Assembly: GCF_006715165.1 (NCBI RefSeq)
Contig: NZ_VFMS01000001.1
Coordinates: 1,550,001 to 1,614,000, forward strand
Direction: 5' to 3'
Length of the DNA: 64,000 nucleotides
Source of the DNA: Arthrobacter sp. SLBN-122
Lineage (GTDB): Bacteria > Actinomycetota > Actinomycetes > Actinomycetales > Micrococcaceae
Numbering within the stretch: the first letter of the stretch is position 1; each line of letters starts with the position of its first letter. The position numbers and the translations under genes were made by a program. Of this stretch, positions 16,891-24,797 are shown piece by piece. The notes beneath the pieces are model-generated. The model was not told where the DNA came from. It was given only the letters and a program-made list of their open reading frames with translations, and ran no database searches.

Positions 16891-18292
16891 GAACAGCGCC
16901 AGCGCTCCGGGAGCAATGCAGCCTGCCTCGGAACTCGAAACCGGACCCGGGAAATCCAGCAAGGGCCGGGTGCTGGCCTGGGCTTCCTGGGACTGGGGCT
17001 CGGCGGCCTTCAACGCCGTGATGACCACATTCGTGTTCACCGTCTACCTGACGTCCAACGCTTTCGGCGGCGAGGACAATGCTTCGGCGGTCCTGGGCGC
17101 GGCACTGGCCGTTGCCGGGTTTGCCATCGCGCTGCTGGCGCCGGTCACCGGCCAGCGCTCTGATGCGGGCGGCCGGCGGAAGCTGTGGCTGGGGGTGAAC
17201 TCGGCCGCCGTCGCCATCCTTACGGCCCTGTGCTTCTTCGTGTTCCCGCACCCGGAATTCCTGCTCCTGGGTGTATCGCTGATCGCGCTGGGCAACGTGT
17301 TCTTCGAATTCGCCGGCGTCAACTACAACGCCATGCTGGCCCAGGTCTCCACGCCGCACAACATCGGAAAAGTCAGCGGCTTCGGCTGGGGCGCGGGCTA
17401 CCTCGGCGGCATCGTGGCCCTCCTGATCGTCCTGCAGCTGTTCGTGCAGCCGGCCTTCGACTGGTTCGGCGCGTCCACCCAGGACAGCCTCAACATCCGG
17501 CTGGTGGCAGTCTTCTCCGCCCTGTGGTTCCTCGTCTTCGCGCTCCCGGTCCTGTTTGCCGTCCCCGAGCTGCCCCGGTCCGCCCAGGCCGCCCGGCTCG
17601 GGTTCTTCGCCAGCTACGGGCTGTTGTTCCGGCGGATCAAGGCGATCTACGCCACCAGCCCGCACACCATCTACTTCCTGCTGGCCAGTGCCGTGTTCCG
17701 CGACGGCCTCGCCGCCGTCTTCACGTTTGGCGGCATCATCGCCGCCGGCACTTTCGGCTTTGCCCTCTCCCAGGTCATTTTCTTCGCCATCTTCGGGAAC
17801 GTGGTGGCGGCGGTGGGTGCGGTGATCGGTGGCTTCCTGGATGACAAGGTTGGCCCGAAAGCCGTGATCACCGGTTCCCTGGTGGGGCTGCTGATCGCCG
17901 GAACGGCCATCCTGGCCCTGGGCAACGGGAACTATGTCTTCTTCGGCATGAAATGGGCCGGCAGCACCACGTTCTGGGTGTTCGGGCTCTTCCTCTGCCT
18001 GTTCGTCGGGCCCGCCCAGTCCGCGTCCCGCGCCTACCTGGCCCGGCTCGCGCCGCATGGCGAATCCGGCGAACTGTTTGGCCTTTATGCCACCACCGGC
18101 CGCGCCGTCAGCTTCCTGGCCCCGGCCCTGTTCACGCTCTGCATCACGGTGGCAACGCCGCTGGTGCCCGCCGGGCAGGCACAGCGGTGGGGCATCCTCG
18201 GCATCATGGTCGTCCTCCTGGCCGGGCTCCTGGTGCTGCTGCCGGTGAAGTCCCCGGAGAAGGCACCCATCGCGGTGGTCCCCGCCAGCTGA
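16889..18292 (+). CDS. MFS transporter, UMF1/Atg22-like
   Basis: A protein of about 467 aa with 12 predicted helices. The start of the fold, LAWASWDWGSAAFNAVMTTFVF, is typical of the UMF1 (Atg22-like) major-facilitator group, and GSAAFNAV-type residues are conserved there. The substrate is unknown; some relatives export amino acids or are of unknown specificity. ATG 16889 lies 7 nt after a TACGAT box, favouring a leaderless transcript; ATG 16880 adds MHR. It is divergent from the Mrp operon across about 190 bp. Confidence 0.85.
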   Translation: MNSASAPGAMQPASELETGPGKSSKGRVLAWASWDWGSAAFNAVMTTFVFTVYLTSNAFGGEDNASAVLGAALAVAGFAIALLAPVTGQRSDAGGRRKLWLGVNSAAVAILTALCFFVFPHPEFLLLGVSLIALGNVFFEFAGVNYNAMLAQVSTPHNIGKVSGFGWGAGYLGGIVALLIVLQLFVQPAFDWFGASTQDSLNIRLVAVFSALWFLVFALPVLFAVPELPRSAQAARLGFFASYGLLFRRIKAIYATSPHTIYFLLASAVFRDGLAAVFTFGGIIAAGTFGFALSQVIFFAIFGNVVAAVGAVIGGFLDDKVGPKAVITGSLVGLLIAGTAILALGNGNYVFFGMKWAGSTTFWVFGLFLCLFVGPAQSASRAYLARLAPHGESGELFGLYATTGRAVSFLAPALFTLCITVATPLVPAGQAQRWGILGIMVVLLAGLLVLLPVKSPEKAPIAVVPAS

Positions 18293-18344
18293 AGACACCC
18301 TCCGGGTCCTCTGCCAAGGCCCGGCCAAGGGTTGCCAGGCAGAC

Positions 18345-18350
18345 TAGGCT
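18345..18350 (+). promoter_or_regulatory. -10 box TAGGCT, leaderless promoter candidate
   Basis: TAGGCT ends 6 nt before the ATG at 18357. This puts the transcription start on the start codon of the antiporter regulatory subunit. Confidence 0.45.
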
Positions 18351-18356
18351 GGACGT

Positions 18357-18839
18357 ATGAACGTGGACGAAACCAACCTTCCCGGCCTGGGCCGCAGGAA
18401 GGATTTCATGACCGCTTCCGGGCGCCGCATCGGCGTCGTCGAGCGGCGGGAAGGCCAGACGGAACTGATCGTTTCCACCTGGGACGACCCCGATACCTGC
18501 CAGGCTTCCATTCCACTCACCAGTGATGAAGCCGCCACACTGGGCAACCTCCTGGGCGGCACGCACCTGGCCATGAAGCTCACTGAGGAACACAAAGACG
18601 TTCCGGGCATCGTCACCCGGCAGTTCTCCATCGCCGCGGATTCCCCGTTCCAGAACCAGCCCATGGGCAAGGCGTGCATCCGCACCCGGTGCGGCGTATC
18701 CATCGTGGCCATCATGCGCGAAGGCGAAGTACTGCCTTCGCCCGGGCCAGACGTCGTGCTGCACCCCGGCGACCTGCTCGTGGCGGTTGGCACCCAGGAA
18801 GGCCTCGACTCAGCGGCCGATATCCTGCGCCACGGTTAG
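18357..18839 (+). CDS. TrkA-C domain regulatory subunit of a cation:proton antiporter (KhtT-like)
   Basis: A 160-aa soluble protein. The C-terminal half (FSIAADSPFQNQPMGKACIR, then GVSIVAIMREGEVLPSPGPD and LHPGDLLVAVGTQ) is a TrkA-C/RCK_C ligand-binding domain. The N-terminal half resembles KhtT-like subunits that gate CPA2 antiporters in response to a nucleotide or pH. It is followed 5 bp later by the antiporter gene, so the two form a two-gene unit. Confidence 0.88.
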   Translation: MNVDETNLPGLGRRKDFMTASGRRIGVVERREGQTELIVSTWDDPDTCQASIPLTSDEAATLGNLLGGTHLAMKLTEEHKDVPGIVTRQFSIAADSPFQNQPMGKACIRTRCGVSIVAIMREGEVLPSPGPDVVLHPGDLLVAVGTQEGLDSAADILRHG

Positions 18840-18844
18840 TTCCT

Positions 18845-20026
18845 ATGGACCCGTTGGCCCTGACCCTCATTGAACTGGGGGCCGTTGTGTTCTGCCTGGG
18901 CCTGCTGGCCAGGCTGGCCGGACGGATCGGAATGTCGCCCATCCCGCTCTACCTGCTGGGCGGCCTGGCTTTTGGCGCCGGCGGGATCGTCAAGCTCGAA
19001 GGCATGCATGAGTTCGCACATCTCTCCGGCGAGATCGGCGTCATCCTGCTGCTGCTTATGCTCGGACTGGAATATACCGCGTCCGAGCTTTTCACCGGCC
19101 TGCGCCGGTCCTGGCAGGCCGGCGTCCTGGACCTGGTCCTGAACTTCCTGCCCGGCGCCGGACTCGCCCTGCTCCTGGGCTGGGGCGGCGTGGGGGCCAT
19201 GGTCATGGGCGGTGTCACGTACATTTCCTCGTCAGGCATCGCCGCCAAGGTCATTACCGACCTCGGGCGCCTTGGTAACCGCGAAACCCCAGTGGTGCTG
19301 TCCATCCTGGTCTTCGAGGACCTGGCGATGGCCGTCTACCTGCCCATCCTCACTGCCACGCTCGCGGGCGTGAGCTTCCTGGGCGGGCTCACCACGGTGG
19401 GAATCGCCCTGGCCGTCGTCAGCCTGGTGCTCATGGTGGCGCTGCGGCACGGACACCACGTCTCCAAGGCCGTGCACAGCGAGAACTCCGAAGTCTTCCT
19501 GCTCAACGTCCTCGGGGCCGCCCTGCTGGTGGCGGGGGCCGCGTCAGCCATGCAGGTTTCAGCCGCGGTGGGGGCCTTCATGCTGGGCATCGCCATCTCG
19601 GGCGCCACTGCCCACAACGCCACGCGGATCCTTGAGCCGCTGCGGGACCTGTTCGCCGCCATCTTCTTCGTGGCCTTCGGGCTCAACACCGACCCCTCAT
19701 CCATTCCCCCGGTCCTGGGCTGGGCCCTGGTCCTGGCGGCAGCCACCACGGCCACCAAAATGGCCACCGGGATCTGGGCCGCCAAACGCGCCGGCATCGC
19801 CAGGCCCGGCCGGTTCCGCGCAGGCGCCGCGCTCGTTGCCCGCGGCGAATTCTCCATCGTGATCGCCGGCCTGGCCGTTGCTTCGGGAGTGGTCCCGCAT
19901 GAGCTCGCGGCGCTGGCCACAGCGTACGTGCTGCTGATGGCAGTACTGGGCCCGCTGGCCGCACGCTACGTGGAAGCGCTGGCCAGGCCGTTCCTCCGCA
20001 GGCCGGCCGTCGCCCCACAGCTCTAG
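18845..20026 (+). CDS. cation:proton antiporter, CPA2 family (KhtU/KefB-like)
   Basis: A protein of about 393 aa with about 12 helices of the Na+/H+ exchanger fold. The family core YISSSGIAAKVITDLGRLGNRETP, with LVFEDLAMAVYLP a little later, includes the acidic ion-binding position. There is no C-terminal TrkA-N domain, consistent with control in trans by the KhtT-like subunit upstream. ATG 18845 is chosen because the longer frame runs into the upstream gene. It probably expels K+ or Na+ in exchange for H+. Confidence 0.9.
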   Translation: MDPLALTLIELGAVVFCLGLLARLAGRIGMSPIPLYLLGGLAFGAGGIVKLEGMHEFAHLSGEIGVILLLLMLGLEYTASELFTGLRRSWQAGVLDLVLNFLPGAGLALLLGWGGVGAMVMGGVTYISSSGIAAKVITDLGRLGNRETPVVLSILVFEDLAMAVYLPILTATLAGVSFLGGLTTVGIALAVVSLVLMVALRHGHHVSKAVHSENSEVFLLNVLGAALLVAGAASAMQVSAAVGAFMLGIAISGATAHNATRILEPLRDLFAAIFFVAFGLNTDPSSIPPVLGWALVLAAATTATKMATGIWAAKRAGIARPGRFRAGAALVARGEFSIVIAGLAVASGVVPHELAALATAYVLLMAVLGPLAARYVEALARPFLRRPAVAPQL

Positions 20027-20057
20027 GCCACACCAGCGCTCCGGGCTGCTGTGGCCT
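20025..20057. terminator. bidirectional hairpin between antiporter and dcd genes
   Basis: AGGCCACA (20025-20032) pairs with TGTGGCCT (20050-20057), an 8-bp perfect stem between convergent genes. There is no long T run on either side. Confidence 0.5.
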
Positions 20058-20075
20058 GACTGCGTACTGCTCTGG

Positions 20076-20651
20076 CTAAATGCTGGTGCGGTGGAAGTTC
20101 AGGTGGCTGCGGCTGGCGGTGGGACCGCGCTGGCCCTGGTACCGGTTGCCGTACTCGCCCTGGCCGTAGGGGTACTCCGCAGCCGAGCTCAGCCGGAAGA
20201 AGCAGAGCTGCCCGATCTTCATGCCCGGCCACAGCTTGATGGGCAGGGTTGCCATGTTGGAAAGCTCGAGGGTGACGTGGCCGGAAAAGCCGGGGTCGAT
20301 AAAGCCGGCGGTGGAGTGCGTCAGCAGGCCGAGCCGGCCCAGGGATGATTTGCCTTCCAGGCGGGCCGCGATGTCATCCGGCAGCGTCACGGTTTCATAG
20401 GTGGAACCCAGGACGAACTCCCCCGGGTGCAGGATGAAGGCCTCGTCCTGCTCCACTTCCACCAGCCGCGTCAGCTCAGGCTGCTCCTGCGCCGGATCAA
20501 TGTGTGCGTACTTGTGGTTGTCGAACAACCGGAAGAATTTGTCGATCCGGACATCCACGGACGACGGCTGGACCATCGCGGGATCAAACGGTTCCAGCAC
20601 GATCCGCTGGGAATCAATTTCGGCACGAATGTCGCGGTCGGAGATCAGCAC
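20076..20651 (-). CDS. dcd: dCTP deaminase (probably the dUMP-forming actinobacterial type)
   Basis: A 191-aa Dcd with the start [14 protein letters not shown], the conserved nucleotide loop [20 protein letters not shown] and the trimer segment [12 protein letters not shown]. The enzyme deaminates dCTP. Actinobacterial relatives such as the M. tuberculosis protein also hydrolyse the product to dUMP; whether this one does is inference. The gene is divergent from the CAP-protein gene. Confidence 0.95.
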   Translation of the reverse strand: MLISDRDIRAEIDSQRIVLEPFDPAMVQPSSVDVRIDKFFRLFDNHKYAHIDPAQEQPELTRLVEVEQDEAFILHPGEFVLGSTYETVTLPDDIAARLEGKSSLGRLGLLTHSTAGFIDPGFSGHVTLELSNMATLPIKLWPGMKIGQLCFFRLSSAAEYPYGQGEYGNRYQGQRGPTASRSHLNFHRTSI

Positions 20652-20775
20652 CGTCCCAAATTACCGTATTGGTTATCCACAGCCACATTCCCCCGTTGTT
20701 GCTGTGGCCTTGTGGGGCTAATGTTGCGAATGATAGCCGCCGGAATGGTCTCCCGGAGGCGTAACAGAGCTGGGG

Positions 20776-22515
20776 ATGTTTGTGAATAAATTTGTGGCGC
20801 CCTCTTTTATTGGCGTGCTCTGCGCGTGGGCACTGGTCTCTTCGTCAGTTGCGGTGCCTCCCGCGCCGCTGCAGTTGGGCCAGGCAGGAGCAGCGGGCAT
20901 CTCGCTGGCGGCTCCCATCGTGCACGACGCCGGGACATCCGCCCAGAGGGACGGCACCGCCGGGAGCCTCACCCCCGCCGTGGACCCGGACATCCGGGTC
21001 GCTTCACCCCTGCCGAATGTCATCGCCGCGCCCACTGCAACTTCCGCGCCCACTGCAACCGCCGGCACAGCTTCACCTTCCACGGCTGAGCCCGCGGCCG
21101 CCACGGAATCGGCACCGGCGCCCTCCGTCGTTTCGCCGGAGCCGGCCCCCCAAACAGTTTCGCTCCCCCCGCTGTGGGCGCCGGACCAGGAACTGGCTTC
21201 GCCTCCCGCCACCAGGCTGGCGGCCCCGGAATCCGCCACAGCGCTTCCCTCCACGGAGGCACTGGTCCCGGATTCCAACGCAGCGGCCATCCTTACCGTG
21301 TTCACCAGGATCAACGAGTACCGGGTGGCCAACGGCCTGAACAAGGTCAAGTACCACCCCACGGTGGCCGGCCTGTCGCAGGAATGGTCGGACAGCATCG
21401 CCAGCCGCGAGGTGATCGAACACCGGGCAAGCTTCTGGACGGATCCCCGCGCCCTCAGCCCCAACAACGGCGCCGGCGAGGTCATCGCCATCCGTACCGA
21501 CCGCGACGCCGCCCAGCTGGTGGAATGGTGGAAGGGATCACCGGGCCACAACGCCATGCTCTTGGACCCGCGTTTCAACGTGATGGGCGCCGGAATCTCC
21601 TACACCAACTCCACCTACCAGATCTGGGGCGTGGTGAACTTCTTCGGCTACACCACGCTGCCGGCGGGCACCCTCGATTCGCCGGGCGGCGCAGGAGCCA
21701 GCGGCGCCTTCCCGGCACCGCCGCCAAGCCTGTGCGACGCCCCGGTCAAACACATGCCGCCCACCCTCAACCTCACCGCCGCGGCGATCACCGGCCCGGC
21801 AGACCTCGTGTCGGTTGACTCCGCCGGGCAGCTGCTGGACAGGGCATCCACCGGGCCCCGCACCTATGCCGCGGCCAAGGTCATCGGTTCAGGCTTCAGC
21901 GGAGCCAAGGAAGTCTTCGTCACCGACTGGGACCGTGACGGCATATACGACGTCCTGACCCAGTGGACCGGCGGTGACCTGACACTGCACCGCGGCAACT
22001 CCGGCGGCGGGTTCCAGGCCGCCATCGCTCTCGGCAGGGGCGGATGGAACACGCTCACCCTGGCGGTTGGCGGCTGGTGCGCCAACAACCGGATGCCCCA
22101 GATCCTGGCCCTGGACGGTGCCGGGAACCTGTTCCTCTACGCCAACAAGGGCACGGGTGATATCGCGGAGCGTGCCGCCGTTGCGGCCGGCGTCTACGCT
22201 TCCCGCCTCGCCATGGTGGACTACGACGCCGATGGCTTCCAGGACCTGCTGGGACTGAAGGGCGACGGAAGCGTGCAGCTCTACCGCGGGTGGGGCACCA
22301 CCGCCCTTCGTGCGGAGGCGCGGCCTACCGTGGCCACCGGCTGGACGGATGTCACCGGAATCAAGGCGCTGCGCAATGTCACCGGGCTGAACTCCACGGG
22401 TATAGCACTCCGCCGGGCCAACGACACCGTGCAGTACTGGGACCTGACCGGGGGAAGCCTGGCCTCGGCGTCGGCCATTGCCGGGCCCTGGACCGGTCAG
22501 CGGCTGGCCCAGTAA
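20776..22515 (+). CDS. secreted CAP (SCP/PR1) domain protein with C-terminal FG-GAP/VCBS-like repeats
   Basis: An N-terminal signal peptide (FIGVLCAWALVSSSVAVPPAP) is followed by a Pro/Ala/Thr-rich low-complexity linker to about residue 165. A CAP domain follows at about residues 170-285 (INEYRVANGLNKVKYHPTV, EWWKGSPGHNAMLLDPRFN). The C-terminal half has beta-propeller-like repeats with Asp-rich loops DWDRDGIYD and DYDADGFQD that could bind calcium. It is likely an exported surface or matrix protein. ATG 20776 has poor ribosome spacing; GTG 20782 is an alternative. Confidence 0.87.
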   Translation: MFVNKFVAPSFIGVLCAWALVSSSVAVPPAPLQLGQAGAAGISLAAPIVHDAGTSAQRDGTAGSLTPAVDPDIRVASPLPNVIAAPTATSAPTATAGTASPSTAEPAAATESAPAPSVVSPEPAPQTVSLPPLWAPDQELASPPATRLAAPESATALPSTEALVPDSNAAAILTVFTRINEYRVANGLNKVKYHPTVAGLSQEWSDSIASREVIEHRASFWTDPRALSPNNGAGEVIAIRTDRDAAQLVEWWKGSPGHNAMLLDPRFNVMGAGISYTNSTYQIWGVVNFFGYTTLPAGTLDSPGGAGASGAFPAPPPSLCDAPVKHMPPTLNLTAAAITGPADLVSVDSAGQLLDRASTGPRTYAAAKVIGSGFSGAKEVFVTDWDRDGIYDVLTQWTGGDLTLHRGNSGGGFQAAIALGRGGWNTLTLAVGGWCANNRMPQILALDGAGNLFLYANKGTGDIAERAAVAAGVYASRLAMVDYDADGFQDLLGLKGDGSVQLYRGWGTTALRAEARPTVATGWTDVTGIKALRNVTGLNSTGIALRRANDTVQYWDLTGGSLASASAIAGPWTGQRLAQ

Positions 22516-22531
22516 GCCGGGGATGCCGGCT
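22515..22531. terminator. short bidirectional hairpin
   Basis: AGCCGG/CCGGCT with a 5-nt loop lies between the convergent CAP-protein and SRPBCC genes. It is weak and has no T run. Confidence 0.35.
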
Positions 22532-22536
22532 GCGGC

Positions 22537-22998
22537 TCAGATGACCGGTTGAAGTTCCAGCACGTGCTTCAGCCGGTCCAGTTGGGCCACATCCGCGCTG
22601 ACGCGGCGCTGCAGCATTCCATTCAGGAATCCAAACCTGCTCAGGAAACCGAAACGGCCCTCGCGTTTGGCTTCCATGGCAAACCGGACCCGCGTCCCGG
22701 CGTCGTCGGTGCTCAGGTAGTAACCGCCCCAGCGGGTAGCAGGCCCGGAAACAACATGGAACTGGATTTCTGCACCGGGCCGGACATTGGTGACTTCCAG
22801 GTCCGCGGGAATGCTCAGGCCGGAGCGCCCCGCCACCATTTTGCGGTAGACGGCACCGGCGGCCTCGGCCGGGCCCTGCACGAGCTTTACACTGCGGACA
22901 TCGTTCCGCCAGGCGGGGAGATTGGTGGCGTCAAGGAGGTACTGGTAGACGGCCATGGCGTCGCGCTCTATGAGGACCTCGTATTCTGCGATTGCCAT
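22537..22998 (-). CDS. SRPBCC (START-like) family protein
   Basis: A 153-aa protein with the fold of polyketide cyclase/START-like lipid-binding proteins: the N-terminal strand IAEYEVLIERDAMAVYQYLLD, NLPAWRNDVRSV, and the C-terminal helix. The ligand is unknown. ATG 22998 is chosen because minus-strand AGGAAA sits 9 nt upstream; a longer frame to 23034 runs into a structured leader. It is preceded by a TPP-riboswitch-like element. Confidence 0.82.
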   Translation of the reverse strand: MAIAEYEVLIERDAMAVYQYLLDATNLPAWRNDVRSVKLVQGPAEAAGAVYRKMVAGRSGLSIPADLEVTNVRPGAEIQFHVVSGPATRWGGYYLSTDDAGTRVRFAMEAKREGRFGFLSRFGFLNGMLQRRVSADVAQLDRLKHVLELQPVI

Positions 22999-23029
22999 GT
23001 AGATATTTCCTGTGGTTGACGTCGGCTGC

Positions 23030-23115
23030 CGCAATAGCTGCCTCCCCCACTGCGGCCGCTACCCGGATCAGGTTAGCCAGCGCTCAACGGCCAAACCTAG
23101 CCGGCAGCGCCGACG
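23030..23115 (-). ncRNA. degenerate TPP-riboswitch-like leader
   Basis: On the minus strand, AACCTGATCCGGGTA (plus 23060-23074) matches the 3' core of the THI element exactly for 15 nt and is followed by GCCGCAGTGGGGGA, close to the usual GCCGGCGTAGGGA. The 5' half has TTGAGCG in place of the essential CUGAGA, and the outer stem GTCGG/CCGAC is present. It lies about 32 nt before the SRPBCC start. It may be a decayed or altered-specificity riboswitch. Confidence 0.45.
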
Positions 23116-23238
23116 TTATTGAAGAGTTACTGGATGACGTCATGCGTGCCGGGACACGGTACCCGCCGCCTGCCGGGTTGGCGGGGAGCCCCGAGATCTG
23201 CGCTAAGCTAAGTTCTGCCCCGCGCGAGTGGCGGCACT

Positions 23239-23309
23239 GCGGCTGTAGCTCAATGGTAGAGCGCTAGCTTCCCAAGCTTGATACGCGGGTTCGATTCCCG
23301 TCAGCCGCT
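23239..23309 (+). tRNA. tRNA-Gly (anticodon CCC)
   Basis: A complete 71-nt cloverleaf: acceptor GCGGCTG/CAGCCGC with T73, D arm GCTC-AATGGTA-GAGC, anticodon loop TTCCCAA (anticodon CCC), and T arm GCGGG-TTCGATT-CCCGT. The anticodon stem CTAGC/GCTTG has one T-T mismatch. CCA is not encoded. No integrase lies nearby. Confidence 0.95.
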
Positions 23310-23415
23310 CTGATCTCCCGCTTCCCATAAAGGGCAGCCTCCCCCGGAGCCCATTAGGTGCACGGGTGTAGTGTCGGTAGCCAGGAACCTTTTCGGTTCC
23401 GCTACAGGAGCAATC

Positions 23416-23556
23416 ATGGCTGATAAGTCCCCGCGTCAAACGGCATCAAAAAAGTCCGGAAAGTCCATTAAGGAAAAGCGCGCAGACAAGAAGGCCGCCG
23501 CGGCGCCGGCCAGCTCCTTGGACACCACGTCCAGCAAGGCCGCTAAAAAGAAGTGA
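23416..23556 (+). CDS. lysine-rich 46-residue protein coupled to the CEOS-like gene
   Basis: ATG 23416 follows AGGAG at 5-nt spacing. The protein is very basic and disordered in character, with Lys-Lys and Lys-Ala blocks (SKKSGKSIKEKRADKKAAAA and SKAAKKK at the end). A hairpin GGAACC-ttttc-GGTTCC flanked by GTAG/CTAC lies just before the ribosome site (23377-23405). The stop overlaps the next gene's GTG as GTGA. No family is recognised; nucleic-acid or polyanion binding is only a guess from composition. Confidence 0.7.
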   Translation: MADKSPRQTASKKSGKSIKEKRADKKAAAAPASSLDTTSSKAAKKK

Positions 23557-24722
23557 GCGGCCAACAGACCCAGCTGAGCCTGGGCGTCCTGGCCTCTACG
23601 CTGAAACCGGACGAGCGCCGTGTTCCCATCCACCCGCTGCACTTTGAGCGGATCGAACCCGGACTGCGGCAGCGCATCATCCTGGAGCAGGGCTATGGCG
23701 AACGCTTCGGCGTCCCGGACAGCCACCTCTCACCTTTGGTGGGACGAATGGCGGCCAGGAAAGAGCTGTTGGCCGCGGCCGACGTCGTACTCCTGCCCAA
23801 ACCCCAGCCGGAAGACCTTGCCGACATGCGCGACGGGCAGGTCCTCTGGGGGTGGCCGCACTGCGTCCAGGACCGGGCCATCACCCAGCTCGCCATCGAC
23901 AAGAAGCTCACCCTCATCGCGTTCGAGGCGATGAACCACTGGGCCAGCGACGGCGGGTTCGGCCTGCATGTGTTCCACAAGAACAACGAGCTGGCCGGAT
24001 ACTGCTCGGTCCTGCATGCGCTGGCATTGACCGGCTCCACGGGAGACTACGGACGCCGCCTGAGCGCGGTCGTGATCGGCTTCGGCGCCACGGCCCGGGG
24101 TGCAGTGACGGCGCTGAATGCGCACGGCATCCACGACGTCCAAGTGCTCACCAACCGCGGTGTGGCCGCGGTGGGCGCACCGATCCATTCGGTGAACATC
24201 GTGCAGTTTGACCACGACGCCGAGGCCCCCTTCCTGAGCCAGGTCATCACGGAGCGTGGCCGGGTTCCCCTGGCGCCGTTCCTGGCCGAAAGCGACATCG
24301 TGGTCAACTGCACCCTGCAGGACCCGAACAATCCCCTGACGTACCTGCGGACAGAGGACCTCACGGCCTTCCGCCCGGGCAGCCTCATCATCGATGTCTC
24401 CTGCGACGACGGCATGGGATTCAGCTGGGCCCGGTCCACCACGTTCGCCGATCCCATGTTCACGGTGGGTGACCACATCAACTACTACGCGGTGGACCAC
24501 AGCCCCTCCTACCTCTGGAACTCTTCCAGTTGGGAGATCAGCCAGGCCCTGCAGCCGTTCCTCGAAACCGTGATGGCCGGCCCGGCCGCGTGGGAAGGCA
24601 ACGACACCATTGCGCGGGCCATCGAGATCCGTGACGGTGTCATCCGCAATGACACCGTCCTCCAGTTCCAGGAGCGGGGCCCGGAGTATCCGCACCGGCC
24701 GCTCCACCTGGCTGCCCTCTAG
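23553..24722 (+). CDS. N5-(carboxyethyl)ornithine synthase-like dehydrogenase (alanine dehydrogenase/PNT family)
   Basis: The 389-aa protein has the AlaDH/PNT N-terminal domain (KPDERRVPIHPLHFERI), the Rossmann segment RLSAVVIGFGATARGAVTAL and a C-terminal domain. The layout and motifs fit N5-(1-carboxyethyl)ornithine synthase, an NADPH-dependent reductive condensation of pyruvate with ornithine (or lysine). That function is known mainly from lactococci, so the substrate here is inferred. GTG 23553 overlaps the preceding lysine-rich ORF. Confidence 0.78.
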   Translation: MSGQQTQLSLGVLASTLKPDERRVPIHPLHFERIEPGLRQRIILEQGYGERFGVPDSHLSPLVGRMAARKELLAAADVVLLPKPQPEDLADMRDGQVLWGWPHCVQDRAITQLAIDKKLTLIAFEAMNHWASDGGFGLHVFHKNNELAGYCSVLHALALTGSTGDYGRRLSAVVIGFGATARGAVTALNAHGIHDVQVLTNRGVAAVGAPIHSVNIVQFDHDAEAPFLSQVITERGRVPLAPFLAESDIVVNCTLQDPNNPLTYLRTEDLTAFRPGSLIIDVSCDDGMGFSWARSTTFADPMFTVGDHINYYAVDHSPSYLWNSSSWEISQALQPFLETVMAGPAAWEGNDTIARAIEIRDGVIRNDTVLQFQERGPEYPHRPLHLAAL

Positions 24723-24743
24723 GCACCGCGCCTACGCGCAGCA

Positions 24744-24797
24744 CCTGGGCACCTGGGCACCTAGGCACCAGCGTGCCCAGGCTCCTGCGTGCCTAGG
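24744..24797. terminator. interleaved inverted repeats between convergent genes
   Basis: The left arm holds three 8-bp-period copies of CCTGGGCAC/CCTAGGCAC (24744, 24752, 24760). The right arm holds GTGCCCAGG (24773-24781) and GTGCCTAGG (24789-24797). Alternative 9-bp stems can form. It overlaps the 3' end of the MFS gene and separates it from the CEOS-like gene, so a bidirectional terminator is likely. Confidence 0.6.

Noticed and set aside
20673..20681. Perfect DnaA box TTATCCACA in the dcd/CAP-protein intergenic region
   Set aside because: A single box without a cluster, AT-rich unwinding region or dnaA/dnaN neighbours; most likely chance, not an origin.
23239..23309. tRNA-Gly as an integration site
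   Set aside because: No integrase, no repeated tRNA 3' end and no mobile genes on either side.
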